Position numbers and translations under genes: made by a program
Shown: one piece after another, positions 21,618-29,827 of the stretch
Numbering within the stretch: the stretch's first letter is position 1
Layout: each line of letters begins with the position of its first letter
Source: Pelagimonas sp.
GTDB lineage: Bacteria; Pseudomonadota; Alphaproteobacteria; Rhodobacterales; Rhodobacteraceae
Reading direction: 5' to 3'
Assembly (NCBI GenBank): GCA_025210455.1
Contig: JAOARQ010000030.1
Location: forward strand, 1-64,000
DNA length: 64,000 nt
The notes under the pieces: generated by a model
Database searches by the model: none
What the model saw: only the letters and a program-made list of their open reading frames with translations
What the model was told of the DNA's origin: nothing

Positions 21618-22475
21618 TTACTGACCGTGCCAAATCGAATAAGCCATGCGTTCCACATGCGCGGGCAGGTTTTGTTCGTACATGAACCAGTGGCTGAACG
21701 CGGGCAGCTTGACTGTCTCCTTCAGCTCTTCGACCGATTGGTCGGCCTGCATCCCGTCCCAGACCGCCTTGAAAAGCGCTTCGTTGAAAGCGAGGTCCTC
21801 GGCCAGCTGTTCCGGTGAAGAGGATGGCATGTGGCCCGAGATGACTGTGTCAAAGTCCAGTTCGGCCGTGACCCGACGTAGGGTGTTGAGCGAGCAGACG
21901 TAGTCATGGGTGTTCAGACGTCCTGGCATGTTCACAAAGCCCTGCAGATGCCAGTCCACTGCCATCAGCACCTTGTCCTCGGGCATGTAGATGGCGCTGT
22001 TGCACTGGCCATCGTTGGCACCGTAATAGCGCATCTCGACGACCTTTCCGCCCAGTTCGATCCGATATTCGTCGCCCTCGTAGGTAACATCCGGCTGCAC
22101 CACCCGTTTCTCCAGGTCACGAGCCAGCAACTCCGTGCAGCCCGCGTGGGTGATGAATTCGGCCCCTTCGTCTTTGAAGATCTGCCCGCCGCGGGAGTGG
22201 TCGAAATGCGGATGCGAGTAAAGTACTTTAACCACCGGCTGATCGGTCAGCCTGGCGATTTCGGCCCGCATCGCTTCGGCGCGGAATTCATGGTTCGGAT
22301 CGACGACCAGAACACCCTCATCCGTAATCACAACCAGGCTGGAATAATGCGCCATTTGGAACTGATAGGCCCCGTCTTTCAGCTCGGTCATGACCGGTTT
22401 CATGTCGTCCTCAGCGGCGAGAGATGCCCCGGCGAAGCCGACTGAGAGGGCCAAGGCTGTCAGAAATCGTTTCAT
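21618..22475 (-). CDS. Secreted metallo-beta-lactamase-fold hydrolase
   Basis: 285 residues. MBL-fold metal-dependent hydrolase, probably exported: a clear signal peptide MKRFLTALALSVGFAGASLA precedes the mature part. The zinc motif appears as SHPHFDH (HxHxDH), with further metal ligands in HAGC..., the AVDWH loop and VISGHMPSS. The family covers lactamases, quinoprotein-relay hydrolases, sulfatases and others, so the substrate is unknown. The start at 22475 has AGAGG upstream; a longer frame to 22697 would bury the signal peptide. It is divergent from a LysR gene, which would be its natural regulator. Confidence 0.85.
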   Translation of the reverse strand: MKRFLTALALSVGFAGASLAAEDDMKPVMTELKDGAYQFQMAHYSSLVVITDEGVLVVDPNHEFRAEAMRAEIARLTDQPVVKVLYSHPHFDHSRGGQIFKDEGAEFITHAGCTELLARDLEKRVVQPDVTYEGDEYRIELGGKVVEMRYYGANDGQCNSAIYMPEDKVLMAVDWHLQGFVNMPGRLNTHDYVCSLNTLRRVTAELDFDTVISGHMPSSSPEQLAEDLAFNEALFKAVWDGMQADQSVEELKETVKLPAFSHWFMYEQNLPAHVERMAYSIWHGQ

Positions 22476-22571
22476 GGCATGTGCCTCTTTTGCTTTGGAA
22501 GACAATGTATTGATGATATGTGATGAGATAATAGAAGCCGAAATCTCCACTGAAGTTACCAAAGGTATCGA

Positions 22572-23470
22572 ATGGACAAGCTGAAGAAGATGGCGGTCTT
22601 TGCCCGGTGGTGGAGCTTGGCAGTTTTGCTGCCGCCGCTGCAGACCTGAATGTGACCCCGGCGATTGTCGGGCGGCATGTTGCGGATCTTGAGTCACTGC
22701 TGGACTTGCGCCTGATCAACCGCACCACTCGGTCGATGGAGGTGCCAGAGGCTGGATTGCGTTACTATCAGGGCAGTAAATCCATGCTGGAACATATCGC
22801 TGCGCTGGAGCAGGAGATTTCTGACCCGCAGGGCGCGCGGCTGTCAGGCGTGATCCGGATCGCCGCGCCTGAGGGGATCGGCGCCCCGCTGTTGCTGGAC
22901 GCTGTTGAGAGCTTTCAGGCCAGCCACCCCGAGGTGTTGTTCGACCTGGTGTTTCAAAACGAACAAACCGACTTTGTGAGCACCGGGGTAGACCTTGCGA
23001 TCCGTTTTGCCAATTCGCTTGACGACAGCTCGCTGATTGTCAGCAAGCTGGCCGAAACCAGGTTGGCGCTGTTCGCCGCGTCGGCCTATCTGCAAACGCA
23101 TGGGGCGCCCGCGACGATCGCAGAGCTTGAGGCGCACAGCTGCATCGCCTTTGGCGGCTCGCGTTTCGGAAACAGCTGGCCCATGGTCACTGAAACGGGC
23201 GTTCAGAAAATACGGTTCTCTTGGCGTCTGGTGATGAACCAGACCCACACCTACCGCGAAGCTTTGGTCCGGGGAATGGGCATCGGGTTGTTGCCGGAAA
23301 TTATGGCCACCGACCTGGTCGAAGGCGGGCAGCTTGTCCCGATTGCTCTGGAGGGGCGCTTTCCGGAGGTCGGCGTCTATGCAGTATATCCAGACAAGTC
23401 GTTCCAGCCACATCGAGTTCGCAAGTTTCTGGATCACTTGCGTCAGCGCATACAGAGCCGGAGCCAATGA
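22572..23470 (+). pseudogene. LysR-family regulator with a frameshift near the start
   Basis: The natural start appears to be the ATG at 22572 (MDKLKKMAVFAR...), but this frame soon stops. The rest (from 22607) reads VVELGSFAAAAADLNVTPAIVGRHVADLE, a LysR winged-helix, then the substrate-binding domain (ARLSGVIRIAAPEGIG...) to 23470. Joining the two needs one more G at about 22606 (CGGTGGTGG where CGGGTGGTGG is expected). As it stands, translation could start only at a GTG at 22607 and would lack the first helix of the DNA-binding domain, so it is probably inactive. It is divergent from the metallo-hydrolase gene and would normally control it. Confidence 0.8.
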
Positions 23471-23693
23471 AGGTTGGGGTTCATTTTTGGTGCCGTGTGG
23501 TGACCGAGGAGGCGATTTTCGAAACCCGTGCTCCAATGGACACGCCAGTGCCGTCGCCCACTGTTCGCCGCAAGTTCGTGGATGTCCGCGTGCAAATCTT
23601 CCAGGAATGGTGCTGTATCGCTTCTGCAAAACCCATTACCCAGAATTGTCCTGATGATATAGTTCGCGTGGGTTTAGTGGAGAGAGATGAGTC

Positions 23694-23921
23694 ATGGATG
23701 ATAGAGCGCGGATTTACGAAATTAACAAGATTCTGAATATGCACGGTCTTGATCACGGCAAGCGAGAGGCAGCTTTTGGCCTCCTCTGGATCGCATTGCA
23801 CCCAAAGTCCAAATCGACATTAACCAAGACCATGTGTGACGATGGAAGCGTCCGCAGATTTCAGCGCTGGACACTGTCTAACAATGGACGCAACAACGAA
23901 ATGAAAGTCGAACTCACATGA
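23694..23921 (+). CDS. Hypothetical small protein
   Basis: 75 residues, MDDRARIYEINKILNMHG..., basic C-terminal half. A purine-rich GGAGAGAGATGAG lies just upstream of the ATG, which supports translation. No family recognised, no signal peptide or membrane segment. It sits alone in the sparse accessory stretch, so it could be a remnant or a chance frame. Confidence 0.35.
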   Translation: MDDRARIYEINKILNMHGLDHGKREAAFGLLWIALHPKSKSTLTKTMCDDGSVRRFQRWTLSNNGRNNEMKVELT

Positions 23922-24039
23922 CCTGTCCCCCCCGCGAAATCCCTCAGCAAGATGTAGAGTCTGCCCACCCCTGAAAACCTGATATGCTCATTCTGCAAAG
24001 TGTTGTGCTGATGCATGGTTACAGAGAGCGAGGTGAAAG

Positions 24040-24219
24040 GTGACATTTTTTCAGAATGTGAGCTACGTGGATTTGGCAATCATCGTCGCAATGGTCGCTG
24101 CAACCCTGGTTAGCCTTGCGGTCCTGCGTAACGTGCTGAAGACAACAGGAAGGGATTTCAACGACGACCCGGCGCTGGCTGAGCGGTTTCGTCGAGATGC
24201 TCCTTACCATCTTCTGTAG
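24040..24219 (+). CDS. Small single-pass membrane protein, unknown
   Basis: 59 residues from a GTG with GAGG five bases upstream. After a short N-terminus (VTFFQNVSYVD) it has one strong hydrophobic segment (LAIIVAMVAATLVSLAVL, residues 12-29). A charged tail with RNVLKTTGRDF and DDPALAERFRRDAP follows. The design, one helix then a soluble basic/acidic tail, is typical of genuine small inner-membrane proteins. No family recognised. Neighbours give no clue. Confidence 0.45.
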   Translation: MTFFQNVSYVDLAIIVAMVAATLVSLAVLRNVLKTTGRDFNDDPALAERFRRDAPYHLL

Positions 24220-24855
24220 GACGTGATGACGCCGGACGAGGCGTAGTCATTTGGTTTGGTGGTTGTACAAATGGAGTTCAGCTGATCCGCTGAAATTCCG
24301 CCGGCCAGCCCAACCTCAAACAGGTCTGGTATGCCTGGAGGCAACGAATGCACAAACTTTAGAAGATTGGCCAAATCGCTCTTTTCCAAAGGAAAAAAAT
24401 GTGGTTTGAATCAGATATAGGGCAGAATCTTGCCCACTGCGGGACGTGACAGGTGTCCGCAATACATCAGGGATGAACCGCAGAACTATGCGCAGATTTG
24501 GCGCAAAGCTTTGGGCGGCAAATGCTGGATTTTCTCTTGCGAATGAATAAGGGCCCCGCAGCGCTTCGGGCGGCCCTACATCGCTTGTAGGTGCGCGCAT
24601 AGTCGTTCGTATTCGTGAATTTCAGCGATTTTCGGTGTAGGTACGAAAATGCCCCGAAAATCGCTGACATTTTTGAACTGGCAGAATTGAACGTCAGTTC
24701 TGCTGACATCCCCAATACTTATTTTGCCGTTGATTGAAGCGCGTTTTAGCTATTTGAGAGTGATTTTCGGTTCGGAAATGGGTACCAGCCTAGCCCACAG
24801 GGGCCTTCTTTTTTCCAAACAGAAGCCGTAGGGTGATCATTCGCCTTTCGAGCCA
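24220..24855. other. Gene-poor stretch with inverted repeats
   Basis: No gene I trust. It contains the inverted 13-mer copy of the post-gyrB repeat (24478-24490), a GC hairpin AGGGCC...GGCCCT (about 24549-24576) and a perfect 14-bp inverted repeat (24622-24667). Open frames on the minus strand here lack ribosome sites and family features. The whole reads like a non-coding repeat element or the scar of a mobile element. Confidence 0.4.
24622..24667. repeat. Perfect 14-bp inverted repeat
   Basis: TCAGCGATTTTCGG (24622-24635) and its exact reverse complement (24654-24667) are separated by 18 bases. No open frame depends on it. It could be a hairpin in RNA, a protein-binding palindrome or the end of a small mobile element. 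Confidence 0.75.
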
Positions 24856-25512
24856 TTACTCCGCTGCAGTCTTTAAGATCGCCATCAAGCTGTGGAATTT
24901 CTCTCCCTGGATGGCCACGTGGCTGCGGAGCGCGTTGGCTGCCGTCTCGGAATCCCCTTGTTCAAGGGCCTCTACGATGGCCTCGTGCTCGCTCATGGAT
25001 TGCGCCATGCGCCCGCGCAATCTCAGTTGCTGACGGCGGAATGGCTGGAGACGCCGGTGCAGGTTTCCGGTTTCGGTTTCCAGAAAGCCATTCCCTGATT
25101 CTCGGTAGATGATTTTGTGAAAACGCTCGTTTTCAGAGTAGTAGGTATCAGGGTCCTGTGCCTCGACGGCTGCCTGACATTTAACATTTGCATCATGCAA
25201 TTCCGTCAGGGCTTCGTCTGAAATGCGTTTTGCCGCCAGCCGTCCGCAAACAGCTTCAATCTCGGCCATCACTTCGAACATTTCCATGAGCTCAACAGGG
25301 CCTGGCTGTCTCACAAATGCTCCGCGTCTTGGGATCAGTTCTACCAATCCTGAGCGGGCAAGCCTTTGTAATGCCTCTCTTAACGGGGTTCGGGAAACGC
25401 CAAATTGCGCTGCAAGGCGAACCTCATCCAGGCGATCGCCATTTGTGTGTGTCCCGTCAAATATCCGCTCTTCGAGCTGATCTGCTATGATATCCGAGCG
25501 TCGTTTCTCCAT
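24856..25512 (-). CDS. matR: GntR/FCD-family regulator, MatR-like
   Basis: 218 residues. An N-terminal GntR winged helix (EVRLAAQFGVSRTPLREALQRL, about 30-51) is followed by an all-helical FCD ligand domain with spaced histidines and acidic residues (E87, ERFHKI, SEHEAIVEAL, LRSHV). GntR/FCD proteins are usually repressors released by a small acid. It is divergent from the malonate TRAP genes with a TTGTATACAA palindrome between, matching the operator type reported for MatR in Rhizobium malonate use. The gene name is inferred from this context. Confidence 0.85.
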   Translation of the reverse strand: MEKRRSDIIADQLEERIFDGTHTNGDRLDEVRLAAQFGVSRTPLREALQRLARSGLVELIPRRGAFVRQPGPVELMEMFEVMAEIEAVCGRLAAKRISDEALTELHDANVKCQAAVEAQDPDTYYSENERFHKIIYRESGNGFLETETGNLHRRLQPFRRQQLRLRGRMAQSMSEHEAIVEALEQGDSETAANALRSHVAIQGEKFHSLMAILKTAAE

Positions 25513-25557
25513 GTGCCTACATTACTAAACTCGCTGAAAAACTCAATAACTCAATTA

Positions 25558-25567
25558 TTGTATACAA
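25558..25567. promoter_or_regulatory. Candidate MatR/GntR operator
   Basis: Perfect palindrome TTGTATACAA midway between the divergent GntR gene and the TRAP dctP gene, 46 bp and 81 bp from the two starts. It fits the TNGTNNACNA pattern of GntR/FadR-type sites and resembles the half-sites TCTTGTA/TACACGA known for rhizobial MatR. Confidence 0.7.
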
Positions 25568-25647
25568 GATCGTTGCTAATAAAACATGACATGCTTATCG
25601 TGAGACCAGCCCGGTATCTGCCGAGCTGGATTCTATGGGAGGAAAAC

Positions 25648-26634
25648 ATGAAATCTATTCTGAAGTCTGCAGTGGCCGCATTGGCGCTTGCCTCTGCTGG
25701 CACATTGGCCAGCGCAACAGAACTTCGCCTGTCGCATCAGTGGTCGAACAAAGATATCCGCCATCAGGTTGCCCAGATTGTCGCTGACGAAGTCGCAGCT
25801 GCCGATGTCGACCTGAACATTAAAATCTTTGGATCTAAGTCGCTGTTCAAGCCGCGCGAGCAATATAAACCCCTCAGCCGCGGGCAGCTCGACATGTCGG
25901 TTCTGCCCTTGTCATATGCTGGTGGTCAGCAGCCTGCCTATAACCTGACGCTCATGCCGGGGCTCGTCAAAAACCACGATCATGCTGCCCGCCTGTCAAG
26001 CTCGCCTTTCATGGAGGCGCTAGAGACTAAGATGGCCGACGACGATGTGATGGTGCTGGTGCACGGGTATCTGGCGGGGGGCTTTGCTGGTAAGGATCGG
26101 TGCATTACCAACCCGGAAGATATCAAGGGTCTGCAAACCCGCGCAGCGGGTAAGTCGTTTGAGCAGATGCTTGCTGGCGCAGGCGCGTCGATCGCCTCGA
26201 TGGCTTCGTCCGAGATTTACAATGCAATGCAGACCGGCGTTTTGCAGGCGGCGAACACCTCATCTTCGTCATTTGTGAGCTATCGCATTTATGAGCAGGT
26301 CAGCTGCTATACCCCGGCGGGTGACGTTGCACTGTGGTTCATGTATCAGCCGTTGTTGATGAACAAGAGCACCTTTGAAGGTCTCAGCGACGCACAGCAA
26401 AAGGCGCTTATGGCGGCGGCAGAGAAAGCAGAAGCATACTATCTGGAAGAAGCCAAAAAGCAGGATGCCGCGTCGACAAAGGTCTTTGCGGATGCGGGCG
26501 TAGAAATCGCTGAAATGTCGTCAGAGGATTTCCAGGCCTGGCGCCAGCTGGCGATGGAAACCTCTTATAAGAAGTTCGTCGAAGAAGTGCAGGATGGGCA
26601 GGCGCTGCTTGATCTGGCCCTGGCTGTCGAATGA
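25648..26634 (+). CDS. matP: TRAP transporter substrate-binding protein (DctP), probably malonate
   Basis: 328 residues. Periplasmic receptor of a TRAP transporter. A signal peptide occupies about 1-23 (MKSILKSAVAALALASAGTLASA), then the DctP fold: LRLSHQWSNKDIRHQVA, PREQYKPLSRGQLDMSVLP, and the central IKGLQTRAAGKSF segment that carries the conserved arginine pairing with the carboxylate ligand. GGAGG lies five bases before the ATG. It is the first gene of an operon that ends in malonyl-CoA decarboxylase and synthetase, so malonate is the likely ligand; malonate TRAP systems (MatPQM) are known in rhizobia. Confidence 0.88.
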   Translation: MKSILKSAVAALALASAGTLASATELRLSHQWSNKDIRHQVAQIVADEVAAADVDLNIKIFGSKSLFKPREQYKPLSRGQLDMSVLPLSYAGGQQPAYNLTLMPGLVKNHDHAARLSSSPFMEALETKMADDDVMVLVHGYLAGGFAGKDRCITNPEDIKGLQTRAAGKSFEQMLAGAGASIASMASSEIYNAMQTGVLQAANTSSSSFVSYRIYEQVSCYTPAGDVALWFMYQPLLMNKSTFEGLSDAQQKALMAAAEKAEAYYLEEAKKQDAASTKVFADAGVEIAEMSSEDFQAWRQLAMETSYKKFVEEVQDGQALLDLALAVE

Positions 26635-26702
26635 TCGCTCGGCGTGGCGGGTGTTCGTCCGTCACGCCAATCCTTTGGACCTTTAAACAACAGGAGGCGC
26701 AG

Positions 26703-27251
26703 ATGGCTGGCCATAGCTCTGCCGTTGCTTCTCATACCGGGAACAACCCCTTTTTGCGCATCGTTGCCGCACTTTCGACGTTGGCTGGCTGGTGCTCGGC
26801 CGGGATGATTGTCGCAGCGGTTGCTATTACCTGCCAGATGATCACCGTGCGCTTTGTCCTGAACGGTTCGACCGTCTGGCAGACCGAAGCCGTCATCTAT
26901 CTGGTTATTGCTGCTACTCTGGTCGGCCTACCTTATGTGCAGCGCCTGAGAGGGCACGTAAACGTAGATCTGATCCCGATTTCTTTGCCCGCTCGTCCAC
27001 GGTTTTTCCTGGCGCTGCTGACCTCGGTTCTTTCAATCGTCATCGTTTCGATCATGCTTTTTTATGGCTACGAATACTGGCATTTCGCCTGGGATCGCGG
27101 CTGGCGGTCAGACACCATCTGGGGTGTACGTCTTTGGATCCCCTATCTGGCGATCCCTGTGGGCTTTGGTCTGCTTCTTCTTCAACTGATCGCTGATCTG
27201 GTTGCCGTTTTGCTGGGCATCGACAAGCCCTTTGGCCTGGAGGATAACTGA
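26703..27251 (+). CDS. matQ: TRAP transporter small membrane subunit (DctQ)
   Basis: 182 residues, four predicted membrane segments (about 22-45, 58-78, 98-120, 145-170), the usual DctQ layout. It pairs with the large subunit to form the sodium-coupled permease. AGGAGG lies six bases upstream of the ATG. Its TGA overlaps the ATG of the large subunit (TGATG at 27249-27253), so the two are translationally coupled. A specific role in malonate uptake is inferred from the operon. Confidence 0.9.
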   Translation: MAGHSSAVASHTGNNPFLRIVAALSTLAGWCSAGMIVAAVAITCQMITVRFVLNGSTVWQTEAVIYLVIAATLVGLPYVQRLRGHVNVDLIPISLPARPRFFLALLTSVLSIVIVSIMLFYGYEYWHFAWDRGWRSDTIWGVRLWIPYLAIPVGFGLLLLQLIADLVAVLLGIDKPFGLEDN

Positions 27252-28567
27252 TGGACCCGCTTCTGCTTGGTGGAATCGTAGCAATTGCCACCATTCTGGT
27301 GCTCTTTTCTGGCGTATCCGTGGCAATTGGCCTGTTGATCGTCTCTGCAGGATTCCTTTTGATCTTTGATGGCCCCCGGTCACTGGAGTTGATGCCCGAA
27401 ATTCTGTTTGGCAAGCTTGATAACTTTGCCCTGCTTTCGATCCCGATGTTCATTATCATGGGGGCCTCTATTGCCTCGACCCGAGCCGGGGCTGACCTCT
27501 ACGAAGCCCTTGAACGCTGGCTGACCCGAATTCCCGGGGGGCTGGTGGTTTCCAATCTTGGTGCCTGTGCGCTATTTGCGGCCATGTCCGGCTCTTCGCC
27601 CGCAACCTGCGCCGCAATTGGCAAGATGGGCATTCCCGAGATGCGCAAACGTGGCTATCCTGACGGCGTCGCCGCAGGGTCTATCGCCGCAGGTGGAACG
27701 CTGGGCATCCTGATTCCTCCGTCGGTCACGATGATTGTCTATGGCATTGCCACGGAAACCTCGATTGGTCGCCTGTTTCTGGCAGGTGTGATCCCCGGGC
27801 TGATGCTGGTGGGGCTGTTCATGGTGTGGTCGCTGTACTCGACCTGGAAATCAGGTGACGCAACCCGTCTTGGGTCGGGAAGCTATACCTGGGCTGAGCG
27901 TTTTGAAATCCTGCCCAGGGTTTTGCCCTTCCTCGGTATCATCCTGGGGGTGCTCTACGCCATGTATGGCGGGATTGCGACTCCTTCGGAAACCGCCGCT
28001 GTCGGCGCGTTGCTTTGCTTGCTGATCGCTATGATCATCTACAAGCTGTGGCACCCGCGCGCGATTTGGGTTGTTCTGCGTGACAGCACCAAGGAAAGCG
28101 TGATGATCCTCTTCATCATCGCTGCGGCGGGTGTTTTCTCTTATATGCTCAGTTCACTGTTCATCACCCAATCAATCGCGGAATGGATCGGCACGTTGGA
28201 TGTGAACCGCTGGGTTCTGATGGGCGCGGTAAATGTGTTCCTGCTGATCGCTGGTTTCTTCCTGCCCCCTGTTGCCGTGATCCTGATGGCGGCCCCGATC
28301 CTGCTGCCGATTATCACCACGGCAGGCTTTGATCCGATTTGGTTTGCGGTCGTATTGACGATCAACATGGAAATCGGCCTGATTTCACCTCCGGTTGGTC
28401 TGAACCTCTATGTGATCAATGGCATTGCGCCTGACATCTCGCTGAAAACCATCCTGACAGGATCTCTGCCCTTTGTGGCCTGTATGGTACTGGCAATCAT
28501 CCTGCTTTGCCTGTTTCCGGGTCTCGCAACCTGGTTGCCCAATCTGGTGATGGGAACAGCGGTATGA
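27251..28567 (+). CDS. matM: TRAP transporter large membrane subunit (DctM)
   Basis: 438 residues, about 12 hydrophobic segments, matching the DctM permease subunit. Conserved stretches are LLSIPMFIIMG, AAMSGSSPATCAAIGKMGIPEM, GGTLGILIPPSV and INMEIGLISPPVGLNLYV. It forms the elevator-type transport channel for the acid delivered by DctP. Its stop overlaps the start of the malonyl-CoA decarboxylase gene as ATGA (28564-28567), which ties uptake tightly to breakdown. Confidence 0.92.
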   Translation: MDPLLLGGIVAIATILVLFSGVSVAIGLLIVSAGFLLIFDGPRSLELMPEILFGKLDNFALLSIPMFIIMGASIASTRAGADLYEALERWLTRIPGGLVVSNLGACALFAAMSGSSPATCAAIGKMGIPEMRKRGYPDGVAAGSIAAGGTLGILIPPSVTMIVYGIATETSIGRLFLAGVIPGLMLVGLFMVWSLYSTWKSGDATRLGSGSYTWAERFEILPRVLPFLGIILGVLYAMYGGIATPSETAAVGALLCLLIAMIIYKLWHPRAIWVVLRDSTKESVMILFIIAAAGVFSYMLSSLFITQSIAEWIGTLDVNRWVLMGAVNVFLLIAGFFLPPVAVILMAAPILLPIITTAGFDPIWFAVVLTINMEIGLISPPVGLNLYVINGIAPDISLKTILTGSLPFVACMVLAIILLCLFPGLATWLPNLVMGTAV

Positions 28568-29823
28568 CCCTGCTTGCTGATCTTCTTTCTACGGTCTTTG
28601 AGCGACGGTATCGCCGTGAGACGCCGGAGGTGGCCGCAGATGGCCGCCCGCTGATCGAAATGGCCACTGCCCTTGTGGGATCGGCGGGTGAAACTTCGGG
28701 GCTGGCCTTGGCGCGAGAGATCCTGTCGCGCTATGCCGAACTGGACGACGCGGCCAAGCTTGTGTTCTTTCGAGAGATTGCAACCTCTATGAACCTTGAT
28801 CCAGAGGCCGTGCGCAGCACACTGGACGCCTATGAACGCAGTCCTTCAAAGGTGTCTTACCGCGCCTTTGCCGCCGCTGCAGAACCCACCCGGCAAGAGT
28901 TTGTGCGCCGCCTGAACCGGGTGCCAGGTGCGACGGGTGCTTTGGTCAAGATGCGTTCGGATCTCTTGCGATTGGGCCGGGAAAACCCCGAACTTCAGGC
29001 GCTTGATCTGGATTTCCGCCATCTATTTGCGTCGTGGTTCAATCGGGGGTTTCTTGTGCTGCGTCCGATCAGCTGGGAAAGCCCCGCGCATATTCTGGAC
29101 AAGATCATCACCTATGAAGCTGTCCATGCCATCGACAGTTGGGACGACTTGCGCCGCCGTCTCGAACCTTCCGATCGTCGGTGTTTTGCGTTTTTTCACC
29201 CGTCGATGCCTGATGAACCGCTGATCTTTGTTGAGGTTGCTCTGACCAAGGGAATTCCCGGGTCAGTGCAGGCACTGTTGGCCGAAGACCGCAATGCAAT
29301 GCCAGCGGCAGACGCAGACACCGCAGTGTTTTATTCGATCTCCAATTGTCAGAGCGGTCTGGCTAGCATTTCCTTTGGGAACTCGCTGATCAAGCAGGTT
29401 GCGGCCGACCTGTCTGCCGAGCTTGAAGGGTTGGAAACCTTTGTTACCCTGTCGCCCATTCCAAGTCTGACCACCTGGTTGCAACAGACTGGTCTCTCCT
29501 TGGATGCAGGTGAGCCCGAAAATATGCGCGCATTGGCGGCCCATTATCTATTGAATGCCAAGACCCATGGCGAGCTGCCATTCGATCCTGTTGCGCGGTT
29601 CCATCTGGGCAATGGCGCCATTGTCCATGCGGTGCATGCCGAAGCTGACATTTCCGAAAAGGGCCGGAGCCAATCTGGCGGGGCCATGGTGAACTATCTC
29701 TATGATCTTTCGACTGTTGCTCAAAACCACGAAAATTTCGCCATTACGCGTGAGGTTGCCGCCTCTGCCCAAGTCAAAGCCCTGGCGGATCTGATCGCTC
29801 TCCCTTCAACCGAAGAAAGGTAA
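28564..29823 (+). CDS. matA: Malonyl-CoA decarboxylase
   Basis: 419 residues, one domain of the MCD family (PF05292 type). It converts malonyl-CoA to acetyl-CoA and CO2. Characteristic are a helical N-terminal domain (about 10-120) and a GNAT-like catalytic domain with HAIDSWDDLRRRLEPSDRRCFAFFHP in pieces, ISNCQSGLASISFGNSLIKQ, and LSPIPSLTTWL. The catalytic Ser/His pair is expected in the HPSMP and HLGNGA segments. ATGA-coupled to the upstream TRAP gene and five bases from matB, it completes malonate to acetyl-CoA conversion. Confidence 0.93.
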   Translation: MTLLADLLSTVFERRYRRETPEVAADGRPLIEMATALVGSAGETSGLALAREILSRYAELDDAAKLVFFREIATSMNLDPEAVRSTLDAYERSPSKVSYRAFAAAAEPTRQEFVRRLNRVPGATGALVKMRSDLLRLGRENPELQALDLDFRHLFASWFNRGFLVLRPISWESPAHILDKIITYEAVHAIDSWDDLRRRLEPSDRRCFAFFHPSMPDEPLIFVEVALTKGIPGSVQALLAEDRNAMPAADADTAVFYSISNCQSGLASISFGNSLIKQVAADLSAELEGLETFVTLSPIPSLTTWLQQTGLSLDAGEPENMRALAAHYLLNAKTHGELPFDPVARFHLGNGAIVHAVHAEADISEKGRSQSGGAMVNYLYDLSTVAQNHENFAITREVAASAQVKALADLIALPSTEER

Positions 29824-29827
29824 CCTC

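Noticed and set aside
21352-21633. Longer start of the small gene after the metallo-hydrolase
   Set aside because: The frame is open to 21633 but this would overlap the metallo-hydrolase end, while the ATG at 21549 has a perfect AGGAGG site.
24316-24715. Two minus-strand open frames (24316-24600 and 24467-24715)
   Set aside because: They overlap each other in different frames, lack ribosome sites and run through inverted repeats; more likely non-coding.
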